Positions 1 to 9,740 are shown, counted from the stretch's first letter. The stretch: DNA of 64,000 nt from Ancylobacter oerskovii (GCF_018390555.1 NZ_JAHBGB010000044.1:213424-277423); one strand, 5' to 3'. The notes: generated from the sequence alone by a model not told the origin. A program made the numbers and translations.

Positions 1-516
1 GACCAGCAGCCCGGCACAATCGGCGCAGCCATCCTCCACCGCTTCCACCCAGTTGCGCTCGGCCTTGGCGAAATCGCCCAGCACGAAGGGCATGACGAGG
101 TTCCTGTCGCCGGGATGGCCGATGCCGAGCCGTACCCGGCCGTAATCATTGCCGCAATGGGCGGTGACGGAGCGCAGGCCGTTATGGCCGGCATTGCCGC
201 CGCCGAACTTGGCCCGCACCTTGGCGGGCGGCAAATCGAGCTCGTCATGGAAGACGAAGATGTGCTTCAGCTCGATCTTGTAGAAGCGCTGCGCCTCGGC
301 GACGGCGCGGCCGCTCTCGTTCATGAAGGTCTCGGGCAGCAGCGCCAGCACCTTCTCGCCGGCGATCTCGCCCTCGCAGGCGGCGCCCTGGAAGCGGCGG
401 CGCCAGGGCGAGAAACGATGGCGGCGGGCGATGGCGTCCACCACCATGAAGCCGATATTGTGCCGGTTGCCGGCATATTTCGGCCCGGGATTTCCGAGCC
501 CGGCGAAGAGGAACAT
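1..516 (-). CDS. pth: Peptidyl-tRNA hydrolase (partial, C-terminus beyond the window edge)
   Basis: Cleaves the ester bond of peptidyl-tRNAs released from stalled ribosomes and so recycles tRNA in the cytoplasm. The reading frame opens with [20 protein letters not shown], which contains the family GLGNPG motif and the catalytic His (about residue 19). HDELDLP, with the catalytic-site Asp, and [12 protein letters not shown] follow. 172 residues are visible and the gene runs off the left edge without a stop; the usual length is about 190-240. The start is the ATG at 516-514, which aligns with the family N-terminus. It lies downstream of rplY on the same strand, a common pairing, with a hairpin between the two genes. 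Confidence 0.95.
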   Translation of the reverse strand, partial: MFLFAGLGNPGPKYAGNRHNIGFMVVDAIARRHRFSPWRRRFQGAACEGEIAGEKVLALLPETFMNESGRAVAEAQRFYKIELKHIFVFHDELDLPPAKVRAKFGGGNAGHNGLRSVTAHCGNDYGRVRLGIGHPGDRNLVMPFVLGDFAKAERNWVEAVEDGCADCAGLLV

Positions 517-560
517 CCCTGGCCCCGTGGCGCTGACCGCAGCGGTCCCTGAAACGAGAA

Positions 561-586
561 GGAGCCGGAAGCGGGCTTCCGGCTCC
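561..586 (-). terminator. Hairpin between rplY and pth
   Basis: An 11-bp perfect stem (GGAGCCGGAAG with CTTCCGGCTCC) encloses a 4-nt loop. On the minus strand it is followed by a short pyrimidine-rich run. It lies between the rplY stop and the pth start, so it may attenuate read-through from rplY into pth. The T-tract is weak. Confidence 0.6.
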
Positions 587-642
587 AGATTTCATCCGCC
601 GCGCCCTGATCGCGCGGGAACGTAGCGGGTCGCGTCGGCCGA

Positions 643-1266
643 TCAGGCCTTGGCGGCCTCGGCAGCCGCCGCGGCGGCTTCGTCGGCCTCGGCTTCCTTG
701 AGGCCCGACGGCGCCACGATGGTGGCCAGCGTATCGTCGCCATGGCCGGCCCAGGTGACGCCCGCCGGCAGCTTCACCTTCGACAGGTGGACCGAGTCGC
801 CGAAGGCGGCGCCGGAGACGTCAACCTCGATCGCGTCGGGAATGGCGTCGGCCGGAGCGTTCAGCGACACGCTATGGGCGACGATGTTGAGCGTCGCGCC
901 CTGCTTGAAGGCGGCGCCGGTGTCGGCACCGAGGAAATGCACCGGCACGTCGACGGTCAGGGTGGCGCCGATGGCGACCCGCAGGAAGTCGATGTGCAGC
1001 GGGAAATCCTTCACCACATCGAGCTGGTAGTCGCGCGGGATGACGCGGTGCGTCTCGCCGTCGACGTCGATGTTGAACAGGGTGGTCAGGAAGTGGCCGG
1101 CATAGATGATCTTGTTGATCTCGACATGGTCGAGGGTGATGCCGACGGGGGCCTTCCCGTCGCCATAGATCACGGCGGGCACGCGGCCGGCGCGACGCTC
1201 GGCACGGGCGGCCCCCTTGCCGCTCTTCGCGCGGGCCTGCGCCTTCAGTTCCTTGATGGCGGACAT
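643..1266 (-). CDS. rplY: 50S ribosomal protein L25 / general stress protein Ctc
   Basis: L25/Ctc binds 5S rRNA in the large ribosomal subunit. The 207-residue product is the long form: an N-terminal 5S-binding L25 domain (about residues 1-95, MSAIKELKAQARAKSGKGAA and VIYGDGKAP) followed by the TL5/Ctc C-terminal beta domain. It ends in an Ala-rich acidic tail. The start is the ATG at 1266-1264, preceded by AAGGA at good spacing; an in-frame start seven codons upstream has no comparable support. pth follows downstream, a conserved order. Confidence 0.95.
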   Translation of the reverse strand: MSAIKELKAQARAKSGKGAARAERRAGRVPAVIYGDGKAPVGITLDHVEINKIIYAGHFLTTLFNIDVDGETHRVIPRDYQLDVVKDFPLHIDFLRVAIGATLTVDVPVHFLGADTGAAFKQGATLNIVAHSVSLNAPADAIPDAIEVDVSGAAFGDSVHLSKVKLPAGVTWAGHGDDTLATIVAPSGLKEAEADEAAAAAAEAAKA

Positions 1267-1454
1267 GCTTGAATTCCTTGTTTGCAAAAGGAGAGGGCCG
1301 CTCGCGCGGCCCGGTCCCTTCAGGCTGGGTCTGGTGGTGCCGCAGCGGGCCTCCAGGGGTGCGGAATGGCTGCAGCGAGCGGCTCAATAGCAGCAAAAGC
1401 CTTCTGCGGCAATGCTTGCCTCAACGCCCGCCGCCATCGCGCGCCGCCGGGCGG

Positions 1455-2315
1455 CTAGAACTTGCCCAGCACGCCGGCCTTCACCACGCCGCTGGCGTTC
1501 GAATCCACCGGCGCCGAACGCTGGACCGAGATGAAGCGCTCATAGGTGCCCATCGGCGCGCGCCATTCCACGCCGGTGTTGACGGTGGAGGAACTGTCCA
1601 TCTCGACGGTGGCGCCGAGCTTGTCGCCCGTGCCGAGGCTGTCCAGCGGCACGCTGTAGCTGCTGCCGACGGTATAGCCGTCATAGACGGAGGGCGTGCC
1701 GGTGGAGGCCGAGGCGCCCAGCTGGCTGGTGCCGTAGAGCGAGAGATTGTCCATGGAATAGCCGACGCGGCCCTTCACCTCGCCATTGCCGCTGCCGGCC
1801 TGCCGGTTGAGCAGCGAGGAGACCGGGGCGGTGGCCGACATGCTGGTGGAGACGCCGACGCTGACCGGACCGCGCTCGACGAACTGGACGCTGGTGGGCA
1901 GCCGGGACCCCTTCGGCGCCGCGACGGACTTGCGTTCCGGCAGCTGCGCGTTGGGCGCCGGCTTCTCGCTCGCCAGCTCCGGCGTGCCGCCGAGGCCGAG
2001 ATCGAGGCTCTCATAGAGCGAAGGCGGCGTCCATTCCTCGACCGGGGTGTCGGCGATCCGCGGCGGGGCGGGCTCGGGTATGTCGGCCGGGCGCGGCGGG
2101 GGGAGCGCCGGCGCGGCGGCCGCTTCCGGGGCCTCCCGCGGGTCGGCGGGCGTGACGATGACGGTGACGCCGGCCCATGGATCGACCGGGTCATAGGGCA
2201 GCGGCCCGCCCATGGACTGGGCGAGGGCCATGGCCGGCGTCAGCGCCGTGCCGGCCGCACAGAGCAGGAGGGACAGGCGAACCGGCCTGTGGCCACGCAA
2301 GTGGGTGCGTTGCAT
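1455..2315 (-). CDS. Exported proline-rich hypothetical protein
   Basis: A 286-residue protein with no family that I recognise. Residues 1-33 form a Sec-type signal peptide (basic start, then a leucine/alanine core ending AMALAQ). Residues about 50-130 are rich in Pro, Ala and Glu and look disordered. The C-terminal half (about 140-286) is rich in Ser, Gly and Thr with alternating hydrophobics, and ends in a phenylalanine (AGVLGKF). That is compatible with an outer-membrane or periplasmic beta-rich domain. Base composition matches the neighbours. Its location in the envelope is inferred; its function is unknown. Confidence 0.7.
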   Translation of the reverse strand: MQRTHLRGHRPVRLSLLLCAAGTALTPAMALAQSMGGPLPYDPVDPWAGVTVIVTPADPREAPEAAAAPALPPPRPADIPEPAPPRIADTPVEEWTPPSLYESLDLGLGGTPELASEKPAPNAQLPERKSVAAPKGSRLPTSVQFVERGPVSVGVSTSMSATAPVSSLLNRQAGSGNGEVKGRVGYSMDNLSLYGTSQLGASASTGTPSVYDGYTVGSSYSVPLDSLGTGDKLGATVEMDSSSTVNTGVEWRAPMGTYERFISVQRSAPVDSNASGVVKAGVLGKF

Positions 2316-2438
2316 CGGGTCGTCCCGTTGGATTCGACGAGCCCGAGTCTATGCGGCCGAAAAGTGGAATGAGCATGGCGCAGCGCACACAAACGCGTGC
2401 GCTGCGGTGAGGGAAGGCCGTTCCGGCGAAACAGCGCC

Positions 2439-3392
2439 TCAGTTGAACAGGCTGGAGACGCTTTCCTCGTGCGCAGTGCGCCCGATCGCCTCGGCCAGCA
2501 GGCTGGCGATGGAAATGACGCGGATGTTGCGCGCCACCCGCACCGCCTCGGTGGGCTGGATCGAATCGGTGATCACCAGTTCCTTGAGATTGGAGGCGGT
2601 GACGCGGGCCACCGCGCCGCCGGAGAGCACGCCATGGCTGATATAGGCGTGCACCTCGGTGGCGCCGCGCTCCAGCAGCGCGTCGGCGGCGTTCACCAGC
2701 GTGCCGCCGGAATCGATGATGTCGTCGACCAGGATGCAGCGCTTGCCGCGCACGTCGCCGATGACGTTCATCACCTCGCTCTCGCCGGGGCGCTCGCGGC
2801 GCTTGTCGACGATGGCGAGCTGGGCGTCGATGCGCTTGGCGAGCGCGCGGGCGCGCACCACGCCGCCGACGTCCGGCGACACCACGGTGATGTCGTTGAG
2901 GTCGAAGCGCGACTTCACGTCCTGCACCATCACCGGGGCGGCGAACAGGTTGTCGGTCGGTATGTCGAAGAAGCCCTGGATCTGCCCGGCGTGCAGGTCG
3001 ACGGTGAGCACGCGGTCGGCGCCGGCATGGGTGATCAGGTTGGCCACCAGCTTGGCGGAGATCGGCGTGCGGCCGGAGGAGCGGCGGTCCTGCCGCGCAT
3101 AGCCGAAATAGGGCAGCACGGCGGTGATGCGGCGGGCGGAGGAGCGGCGCAGCGCATCGATGATGATGAGCAGCTCCATCAGATGGTCGTTGGTCGGGAA
3201 GGAGGTCGACTGCAGGACGAAGACATCCTTGCCGCGGACATTCTCCTGGATCTCGACGAAGATCTCCATATCGGCGAAGCGCCGCACCACCGCCTTGCTC
3301 AGCGGCGTGGCGAGATAGGCGCCGATCGCCTCGGCGAGGGGGCGGTTGCTGTTGCCCGCGACCAGTTTGATCGACCCGTTATTGCTGGACAT
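2439..3392 (-). CDS. prs: Ribose-phosphate pyrophosphokinase (PRPP synthetase)
   Basis: Makes PRPP from ribose-5-phosphate and ATP for purine, pyrimidine, histidine, tryptophan and NAD synthesis. The 317-residue product has the class I landmarks: [15 protein letters not shown] at the N-terminus, the ATP-binding region around [40 protein letters not shown], and the PRPP-binding loop [12 protein letters not shown] chose the ATG at 3392-3390 because [13 protein letters not shown] matches the usual family N-terminus. An in-frame ATG at 3422 would add ten residues. Confidence 0.95.
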   Translation of the reverse strand: MSSNNGSIKLVAGNSNRPLAEAIGAYLATPLSKAVVRRFADMEIFVEIQENVRGKDVFVLQSTSFPTNDHLMELLIIIDALRRSSARRITAVLPYFGYARQDRRSSGRTPISAKLVANLITHAGADRVLTVDLHAGQIQGFFDIPTDNLFAAPVMVQDVKSRFDLNDITVVSPDVGGVVRARALAKRIDAQLAIVDKRRERPGESEVMNVIGDVRGKRCILVDDIIDSGGTLVNAADALLERGATEVHAYISHGVLSGGAVARVTASNLKELVITDSIQPTEAVRVARNIRVISIASLLAEAIGRTAHEESVSSLFN

Positions 3393-3600
3393 TCCGGCAC
3401 GCGCTCCAAGCCGTAGATTCACTGCGCGAGGTCATCGCGCCTTCCTCGCGGCCGTCGCACGACCGTCGCGAGGTCCTGATAGGCGGGCCGGCCAGCCCTG
3501 TAAAGCCACACCAACGCAGGATTTGCGCGAGCCGGACACCGGGTGTCGGGGCGGCAACGCCGCGGATGCGGGGCAGGCGGCGCGATCGGGCGGGTGGCCA

Positions 3601-3684
3601 GTGACTTGCGGCCAGTGACTTGCGGCCAGTGACTTGCGGCCAGTGACTTGCGGCCAGTGACTTGCGGTCAGTGACTTGCGGTGA
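3601..3684. repeat. Six tandem copies of a 14-bp unit
   Basis: Six head-to-tail copies of GTGACTTGCGGCCA or close variants occupy 3601-3614, 3615-3628, 3629-3642, 3643-3656, 3657-3670 and 3671-3684. The last two differ by one or two bases. The array covers the last codons and stop of the adjacent minus-strand lipoprotein gene and continues downstream of it. This fits local slippage expansion. There are no spacers, so it is not a CRISPR array. Confidence 0.95.
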
Positions 3685-4387
3685 GGGCAAGCGTCGAGGT
3701 GGTCCCGTCCACCGGCGCCTCGCCGCCGGCATCGGCGACCGGCGGGCCGTCATCGGTGCGCACCGGCTCGTAGGGATCCTCGGCCACGGCGGGCTCGGGC
3801 GCCGGATCGTCCGTGCTGGCCGGCTTGCGCGGCGCCGTCGGGTTCTGCGCGAGGCGGGTGGAGATTTCCGTGAGGCTCTGGGCGGCGATGCGGTCGAGCA
3901 TGGCCTGATCGACATTGGCCCAGACATCGGCCCCGGTGCCGGCCGGCTCGGCGCCGGAGACGCGCAGCACCCGCTCGCGATCCTGGTCGTAGACGTCCCA
4001 TGCCCAGTCGACGCTGCCCTTGCCGTTCTCGACGACGGCGACGAGATAGCCGCGCACGCGATAGGGCGCGTTGCTGTCGCGGGAGGCGACCGGGATGCGC
4101 TGGGTGCCGGCCTCGGCGGACAGGCTGGTGACGAGCTTGTCGAACACCGGCTCCGGCGGGCCGTCGATGGATTCAAAGGCAAGGGCGCGGGGCGCGGCGG
4201 AGCGCGAGGCGAGCGTGCGGGAGGAGGACGAGGGAGAGGAGGAAGCCTGCACGGCCGACCCCGCGGCACTGGCCACCGGCTTGTTGGCGCCGCCGGTCTG
4301 GCAGGCCGCCAGCCCGAGGGCGATGACGGTGGCTGCCGCGGCGGGTGCGAACCGGCGAAGTCGCCGGTCGAGCTGTTCCATCATCAA
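3668..4387 (-). CDS. Putative lipoprotein of unknown function
   Basis: A 239-residue protein. The N-terminus is a lipoprotein signal: a basic start, a hydrophobic stretch and the lipobox LAAC at about residues 26-29, so membrane anchoring through the Cys is expected. A Ser/Ala-rich linker (about 35-70) precedes a folded region (about 75-190) with FDKLVTSLSAEAG, YRVRGYLVAVVE and WAWDVYDQDRERVLRVSG. The tail is acidic and Pro-rich. I do not recognise a named family; similar lipoproteins occur in other Hyphomicrobiales. The last codons lie in a 14-bp tandem repeat, so the extreme C-terminus may vary between strains. Confidence 0.75.
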   Translation of the reverse strand: MMMEQLDRRLRRFAPAAAATVIALGLAACQTGGANKPVASAAGSAVQASSSPSSSSRTLASRSAAPRALAFESIDGPPEPVFDKLVTSLSAEAGTQRIPVASRDSNAPYRVRGYLVAVVENGKGSVDWAWDVYDQDRERVLRVSGAEPAGTGADVWANVDQAMLDRIAAQSLTEISTRLAQNPTAPRKPASTDDPAPEPAVAEDPYEPVRTDDGPPVADAGGEAPVDGTTSTLALTASH

Positions 4388-4479
4388 GCGCCGTCCCCTT
4401 GCGGGCCGGTCGCTGCGCGTGTCCGTGCCGGAGCGATTCGGCGCGGCCGCGCCGTCGCCGGCACATCCGGGGCAAATCG

Positions 4480-5637
4480 TTAACGGGAATTAACGATGAA
4501 ATCCAGAGGGGCACCCGTTAACGGCTCGTTACCGTTAACGGTGACGAGATAGGTCCGGCCGAGGCACATGGCGGTTTCGGTCTCGCTGTCCATCAGGATC
4601 ATGTGGGCGAACATCACCATCCCCGGCTCCAGCACCCAGGGATTGGCCTCGTAGAACATCGGCGGGTCCATCCAGGACGGGGTGAACTTGGCGCCGAGCG
4701 AATAGCCGCAGGCGGCGAGCCGGTGATCGGCCAGGCCGTGGCCGTCCATCACCTCGCTATGGGCGGCGAACACCTCGCCGGCGGTGCGGCCGGGGACGAT
4801 GTGGCGGGCGCAGGCCTCGAGCGCCCGCTTCGCGGCGTCGAACAGGTCGGTATGGCGATCATAGGGCTCGCCGATGACGACGGTCTCCATCATCGCCGCA
4901 TGGTAGTGGCGATAGGCGCCGGCCCATTCCAGCGTGATCTGGTCGCGCGCGCCGAGGCGGCGGCGGCCGGACTTGTAGCGGCAGAGCAGGGCGTCGCGGG
5001 CGGAGCCGATGATGAACTCGTTGCCGGGGTAGTCGCCGCCGCCCTTGAAGATGGCGCCCTGCATGGCGGCGAGCACCTCGCCCTCGTCGACGCCGGGGGC
5101 GATGAGGTCGATGGCCGCCTGCCGGGCGTCGAGCGCCAGCTGGCCGGCCTTGCGGACGTAGAAGATTTCCTCCTCCGACTTCACCGCCCGGAGATAATCG
5201 ACGAGGCCGGAGGCATCGGAGAGGGCGGCGAAGCCCTCGAAAGCGGCGTCGAGCTTGCGGCCATTGGCGGCGGTGAGGCCGTAGCTGTCATATTCGACGC
5301 CGATGCGGGCATGGGTGCCGCCGAGATCGGCCACCATGTCGCGCAATTGCTGCTGCGGCGTGGAATGCGCGGAATCGCGCCAGATGCGGATGTCCTCGAT
5401 CAGCGAGGTGTGCTGCGCCTGCCTGAGGTCCGCCGAACGGGTGAGCAGGGCGAAACGGCCATCGGCGCCCAGCCACAGCGACTGGAAGAAGCAGAAGCCG
5501 AACGTGTCGTAGCCGGTGAGCCAGTACATCGATTCCTGCTGGAACATCAGCAGGCCGTCGAGTTGGCGCTCCGCCATCTCCGCCAGCAGGCGGTTCTTGC
5601 GGCGCTCGAATTCCCGGGTGGTGAAATGCAGGCTCAT
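4480..5637 (-). CDS. M24 (creatinase/Xaa-Pro peptidase-like) hydrolase
   Basis: A 385-residue pita-bread-fold protein with an N-terminal creatinase-type domain (about 1-145, including SMYWLTGYDTFGFCF) and a C-terminal M24 domain (about 155-385). The metal-ligand positions of true aminopeptidase P look degenerate. Where a DxG..D pattern is expected it reads LEWAGAYRHYHAAM, and the usual GHG segment reads CGYSLG. It may therefore be a metal-independent, creatinase- or ectoine-hydrolase-like amidinohydrolase or amidase rather than a peptidase. The start codon lies 3 nt from the pgeF stop, so it is probably co-transcribed with pgeF. The substrate is unknown. Confidence 0.8.
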   Translation of the reverse strand: MSLHFTTREFERRKNRLLAEMAERQLDGLLMFQQESMYWLTGYDTFGFCFFQSLWLGADGRFALLTRSADLRQAQHTSLIEDIRIWRDSAHSTPQQQLRDMVADLGGTHARIGVEYDSYGLTAANGRKLDAAFEGFAALSDASGLVDYLRAVKSEEEIFYVRKAGQLALDARQAAIDLIAPGVDEGEVLAAMQGAIFKGGGDYPGNEFIIGSARDALLCRYKSGRRRLGARDQITLEWAGAYRHYHAAMMETVVIGEPYDRHTDLFDAAKRALEACARHIVPGRTAGEVFAAHSEVMDGHGLADHRLAACGYSLGAKFTPSWMDPPMFYEANPWVLEPGMVMFAHMILMDSETETAMCLGRTYLVTVNGNEPLTGAPLDFIVNSR

Positions 5638-5640
5638 GGC

Positions 5641-6405
5641 TCAAGGCACCAGGGTGATGGCGGCGATCAGCCGGCCGTAATCGGGCTCGCCGCGATGGGT
5701 GGCGCGACGATAGGAATAGAAGCGGGCCTCGTCGGCATAGGTGTCGAGGCCGAGGTCCTCGACGGTGCCGACCCCGAGGCGGGCCAGGCGGGCGGCGATG
5801 TAGCCGGGCAGGTCGAACATCGCGTGGCCCGGCCGTTCGGACGGCGCCAGGAAACGATCATTGCCGGCGTCGAGCGCGGTGACGTTGGCGACGAAGTCCG
5901 GGCCCACCTCGTAGCTCGGCTGGCGGATCAGCGGGCCGATGGCGGCGACGATGCGCTCGCGGCGGGCGCCGAGTTCCTCCATGCGCGCGACGGTGCTGTC
6001 GAGCACGCCGCCGACCGCGCCCTTCCAGCCGGCGTGGGCGGCACCGACGACGCCCGCCTCGGCATCGGCGAACAGCACCGGGCCGCAATCGGCGATCGAG
6101 ACGCTGATGGCGATGCCGGGCGTATCGGTGGCGAGCGCGTCGGCCTTGGGGCGCTCGCCCCAGGGGGCGCGGGCGAGGAGGCAGTCCGGCGAATGGACCT
6201 GCCAGCAGGTGAGGAAGTGCGTCGGCGGCACGTCGAGCGCGGCGGCCATGCGGGCGCGGTTCTCGACGACGTTGCCCGGCACGTCGCTGGAGCCGGTGCC
6301 GCCGTTGAGACCGGCATAGATGCCCTCCGACACGCCGCCCTCGCGGGTGAAGAAGGCGTGGCGGATGCCGGGCAGCGCCTTGAGCGCGGGGGATTCGACC
6401 TTCAT
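5641..6405 (-). CDS. pgeF: Peptidoglycan editing factor / multicopper polyphenol oxidase family (PgeF, YfiH)
   Basis: YfiH/PgeF proteins are described as preventing mis-incorporation of serine into peptidoglycan precursors, and members show purine nucleoside phosphorylase or laccase-like activity in vitro. The 254-residue product has the zinc-site signatures CWQVHSPDC, ADCGPVLFAD and VGAAHAGWKG. The start ATG at 6405-6403 overlaps the stop of the upstream methyltransferase by 4 bp, so translational coupling is likely. It sits in the run lgt, methyltransferase, pgeF, M24 protein. Confidence 0.9.
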   Translation of the reverse strand: MKVESPALKALPGIRHAFFTREGGVSEGIYAGLNGGTGSSDVPGNVVENRARMAAALDVPPTHFLTCWQVHSPDCLLARAPWGERPKADALATDTPGIAISVSIADCGPVLFADAEAGVVGAAHAGWKGAVGGVLDSTVARMEELGARRERIVAAIGPLIRQPSYEVGPDFVANVTALDAGNDRFLAPSERPGHAMFDLPGYIAARLARLGVGTVEDLGLDTYADEARFYSYRRATHRGEPDYGRLIAAITLVP

Positions 6406-7520
6406 GCGGAACCTCCGAATTCGTCTTCCGGCGCGAATCCCGCCGGGGCGCCGAGATGAGGATGCACCAGCGCGAGCGCCTTGAAGAGGGTGCCCATGCC
6501 CTGCTCGTGCGTGCCGGCGAGGCGGAGCGCGGCGGCATCGATGGCCGCGGCGGCCTCCGGCGAGGCATCGCGCTTCAGCCGACCGGCGCGGGCCTCGAGG
6601 CCGAGCCGGCCCAGCAACTCGCCCTGGCCGACGGGCCCGAAGGCGCGGCCCCCGTTGGCGCGGGCGGCGGCGGCGAGAGCGGCGAAATCGACATGCGCGG
6701 TGAGGTCGGCCTCGCCGGGATGGGCGAGCGGGTCGTCATAGGCGTGCGCACGCAACGCCTGCAGCGTGTCGCCGAAGCCGCCGGCGTGCCCGTAATCGAC
6801 GAACAGCGCCGCGCCGCCGTCGCGGGGAAGGCGCGCCCCGACATGGGCGGCGACGCTCCGGCCGAGCGGGCAGATTTCGAGCAGCGCCCCCGCCGGGGTG
6901 GCGAGCAGCCGGTGCTCGTCGGCGGCGTCGAGGCGGGCGCCGGGACGCAGCCCGAAAGCGAGCGCGCCTTCGGCGTCGAGCCCGACCATGCGCTCGGCGA
7001 TGCCCTCCGGCGTGCGGACGAACTGGCGGACCGGCAGGGCGTCGATGAATTCGTTGGCGAGAAGGATGAGCGGGCCGGCGGGCAGGTCCTCCACCCGATC
7101 GGCCCATTCGATGCGATGGCCGGCGAGGGCGGCGCGCTGGACATCCCGCAGGCGCGGCGAGGCCTCGACCAGCACGAGGCGGGCGGCGTCGAGAAAGCCG
7201 GGAACGACGCGGGCGGCGCGCAGGGCATCGGCCATCAGCGTGCCGCGGCCGGGCCCGAGCTCGGCGAATACGAAGGGGGAGGGCGCGCCGAGGCGCATCC
7301 AGGCATCGGCCGCCCACAGGCCGAGCAGCTCGCCGAACATCTGGCTGATCTCCGGCGCGGTGACGAAATCGCCGGCGCGGCCGAAGGGTTCGCGGGTGGA
7401 ATAGTAGCCGTGGCGGGGGTGGAACAGGCACTCGGCCATGAAATCCGCCACGGTGAGCGGGCCGTCGGCCGCGATCCGGGCGGCGAGAGCGGAGGCGAGC
7501 GGCGTGGGCGTCCCGCTCAT
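6402..7520 (-). CDS. Class I SAM-dependent methyltransferase, MidA/NDUFAF7 family
   Basis: Homologue of mitochondrial NDUFAF7, which methylates an arginine of the complex I subunit NDUFS2; whether bacterial members act on NuoD is an inference. The 372-residue product has the family N-terminus ([20 protein letters not shown]), the SAM motif [16 protein letters not shown] and the family motif [13 protein letters not shown]. The start is the ATG at 7520-7518, which overlaps the lgt stop by 4 bp. Its own stop overlaps the pgeF start by 4 bp. A longer open frame upstream is only the antisense-free extension through lgt and is not coding. Confidence 0.88.
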   Translation of the reverse strand: MSGTPTPLASALAARIAADGPLTVADFMAECLFHPRHGYYSTREPFGRAGDFVTAPEISQMFGELLGLWAADAWMRLGAPSPFVFAELGPGRGTLMADALRAARVVPGFLDAARLVLVEASPRLRDVQRAALAGHRIEWADRVEDLPAGPLILLANEFIDALPVRQFVRTPEGIAERMVGLDAEGALAFGLRPGARLDAADEHRLLATPAGALLEICPLGRSVAAHVGARLPRDGGAALFVDYGHAGGFGDTLQALRAHAYDDPLAHPGEADLTAHVDFAALAAAARANGGRAFGPVGQGELLGRLGLEARAGRLKRDASPEAAAAIDAAALRLAGTHEQGMGTLFKALALVHPHLGAPAGFAPEDEFGGSA

Positions 7521-8368
7521 GCGCGGGCGCGCTGGTCGAGCGGCGGGCGGCGGGCCGAATGCCAGGCGAGCCAGGCGCCGAACAGCACCATCGGCACCGA
7601 CAGCACCATGCCCATGGTCAGCCAGCCGCCATAGAGATAGCCGAGCTGCGCATCCGGCTCGCGCACGAATTCCACGATGATGCGCGAGATGCCGTAGAGC
7701 ATGACGAACAGGCCGCCGACGATGCCGGGGCGGGCCAACGCCCGGAAGCCGTGGATGGCGATCTGCAGGATGACGAAGATGGCGATGCCTTCCAGCGCCG
7801 CCTCGTAGAGCTGGCTGGGATGGCGCGGCAGCGGGCCGCCGGTGGGGAACACGAATGCCCAGGGCACATCGGTGACGCGGCCCCACAATTCGCCATTGAT
7901 GAAATTGGCGAGGCGGCCGAGGAACAGGCCGATCGGCACCACCGCGGCGGCGATGTCCAGCATCGACATCAAGGGCAGGCCGCGGCGGCGGCAGAACAGC
8001 GCCATGGCGAGGATGGAGCCGAGGAAGCCGCCGTGGAAGGACATGCCGCCATGCCAGACGGTGAGCGCTTCCATCGGGTGATCGGCATAATAGGGCAGGT
8101 TGTAGAACAGCACATAGCCGATGCGCCCGCCGAGGATGACGCCAAAGGCGACCCACACCACGGCATCGTCGAACTCTTCCGGCGCGATGGCTGCCTTGCC
8201 GCCCCAGAGCGCCGGCGTGGCGCAGAGCTTCTTCGCCAGCCACCAGCCGATGAGCAGGCCGGCGACATAGGCGAGGGCGTACCAGCGGACGGCGAAGGGG
8301 CCGAGCTGGACCAGCACCGGATCGATGGCCGGGAAGGGCAGGGCGAGAAGCGGCGAAGCGATCAGCAT
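7517..8368 (-). CDS. lgt: Prolipoprotein diacylglyceryl transferase
   Basis: Transfers diacylglycerol from phosphatidylglycerol to the lipobox cysteine of prolipoproteins at the inner membrane, the first step of lipoprotein maturation. The 283-residue product has about seven membrane segments and the conserved Lgt motifs: [27 protein letters not shown] and the signature [18 protein letters not shown]. The start at 8368-8366 gives the usual family N-terminus ([20 protein letters not shown]). The frame remains open upstream to 8575, but that stretch is low complexity and not family-like. The stop overlaps the methyltransferase start. Confidence 0.95.
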   Translation of the reverse strand: MLIASPLLALPFPAIDPVLVQLGPFAVRWYALAYVAGLLIGWWLAKKLCATPALWGGKAAIAPEEFDDAVVWVAFGVILGGRIGYVLFYNLPYYADHPMEALTVWHGGMSFHGGFLGSILAMALFCRRRGLPLMSMLDIAAAVVPIGLFLGRLANFINGELWGRVTDVPWAFVFPTGGPLPRHPSQLYEAALEGIAIFVILQIAIHGFRALARPGIVGGLFVMLYGISRIIVEFVREPDAQLGYLYGGWLTMGMVLSVPMVLFGAWLAWHSARRPPLDQRARA

Positions 8369-8612
8369 GAAGGATCCGGGCTGCGGGGCCGACGACGGCG
8401 CGCCCGGCCGCGGCACGACTCGCGCGGCATTCGGCGCCGTCACGGTCTTGCCTCCCTCGCGTGACAGGATCAAGGCCGAGATGGGTCGCTGCGGCCGGCA
8501 AACCGCCGCCCCCGGCGTGTGGAATATGGGTGCGGGCGGCGTCGCGCCCTTGCGGTGCGGGGACTTGCGCCCCATTGTTCAAGCCGAGGCGTCACGCCGG
8601 GAGAGAGTAGAC

Positions 8613-8879
8613 ATGACCCAGACCACGAGCCGCATCTTCGACGATTTTGCGCGCCTGATGAACGATGCCGCCGGCGTCGCCACCGGCGTGCGGCGCGAGG
8701 CCGAGACGGTGATGCGCGCTCAGGCCGAGCGTATCCTGCGCGAGCTCGACGTGGTGACGCGCGAGGAGTTCGACACGGTGAAGGATCTCGCCGCCGCCGC
8801 CCGCGAGGAGAACGAGGAGCTGAAGGCGCGGATCACGGCGCTGGAAGCCCGGCTCGCCACGCCCGACGCGGCCGAATGA
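8613..8879 (+). CDS. UbiK-like accessory factor (BMFP domain)
   Basis: An 88-residue, largely helical protein with a C-terminal coiled coil (VTREEFDTVKDLAAAAREEN, then ELKARITALEARL). That is the BMFP/UbiK fold. In E. coli UbiK assists aerobic ubiquinone biosynthesis and binds membrane lipid; the same role here is inferred. The start ATG follows GGGAGAGAG. It is transcribed divergently from lgt, with about 240 bp between the starts. Confidence 0.85.
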   Translation: MTQTTSRIFDDFARLMNDAAGVATGVRREAETVMRAQAERILRELDVVTREEFDTVKDLAAAAREENEELKARITALEARLATPDAAE

Positions 8880-9112
8880 GGGGGGCTGTGGACGCCGGGC
8901 CGCGAGGCTTGCGGCATCCCGCGAATCCCTGACACCTTCAATCTATTGATTGTCGAGAGGCGATCACCCACGAACGGTCGTAGCGAGGTACGGATTCAGC
9001 GCGATATAGTCGGATCACGGTGATTCGTTCGGAGAACGAAGGAGTTGCCGGCCTGCTGCCCGCGTTGTGTGCGTTCGACCCCCTCCCGCGTCCCAGCCTC
9101 GCGAGGTCGAGC

Positions 9113-9610
9113 ATGACCTATACCGATTTCGAAGCCGACACCCGGATCAATCCCCTCGATCTCGTCGAACGCATGGCCGCGCTCAACGAATGGTCGTTCG
9201 AACGCTCGGCCGAGGATGAGATCACCATTTCGGTGGAGGGGCGGTGGACCGATTGCCACGTCTCCTTCCAGTGGATGGACGAGGTGGAAGCGCTGCACAT
9301 CGCCTGCGCCTTCGACCTGAAGGTGCCGGAGAAGCGCAAGAACGAGGTGCTGCGGCTGCTGTCGCTGATCAACGAGCAGATGTGGGTCGGCCATTTCGAC
9401 CTGTGGTCGAAGGAGGGCGTGATCATGTTCCGCCATGCCCTGCTGCTCGCCGGTGCCGAGGCGACCGATCGCCAGTGCGAAGTGCTGATGGAAGTCGCGG
9501 TGGAGGCGGTGGAGCGCTATTTCCCGGCCTTCCAGTTCGTGGTCTGGGCCGGCAAGTCGGCGCGCGAGGCGATGGACGCCACCCTGTTCGAGACCATCGG
9601 CGAAGCGTAG
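9113..9610 (+). CDS. YbjN domain-containing protein
   Basis: A 165-residue acidic cytoplasmic protein of the YbjN family, which has a type III secretion chaperone-like fold. Typical elements are NPLDLVERMAALNEWSFERS, the beta strands EITISVEGRW and VSFQWMDEVEALHIACAF, and the helical C-terminus. E. coli YbjN is implicated in stress and motility regulation, but its molecular role is unclear. The start MTYTDFEADTR was preferred over an upstream in-frame start at 9020, whose extension is not family-like. It lies between the UbiK-like gene and proC. Confidence 0.85.
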   Translation: MTYTDFEADTRINPLDLVERMAALNEWSFERSAEDEITISVEGRWTDCHVSFQWMDEVEALHIACAFDLKVPEKRKNEVLRLLSLINEQMWVGHFDLWSKEGVIMFRHALLLAGAEATDRQCEVLMEVAVEAVERYFPAFQFVVWAGKSAREAMDATLFETIGEA

Positions 9611-9740
9611 CGAGGCGCCGGCGGCGTTCGCTGCCGGAGATGCGGTGGACACCGGTGCCGCCGGGGCAGCATTGATCGGGCGAATCCGCTAATCCCTTGC
9701 CCGATACCGCTCAGGCGGCGCAGAGGCGCGAGGCGACACC

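Noticed and set aside
3601-3684. CRISPR array
   Set aside because: The units are contiguous 14-mers without spacers and no cas gene is near.
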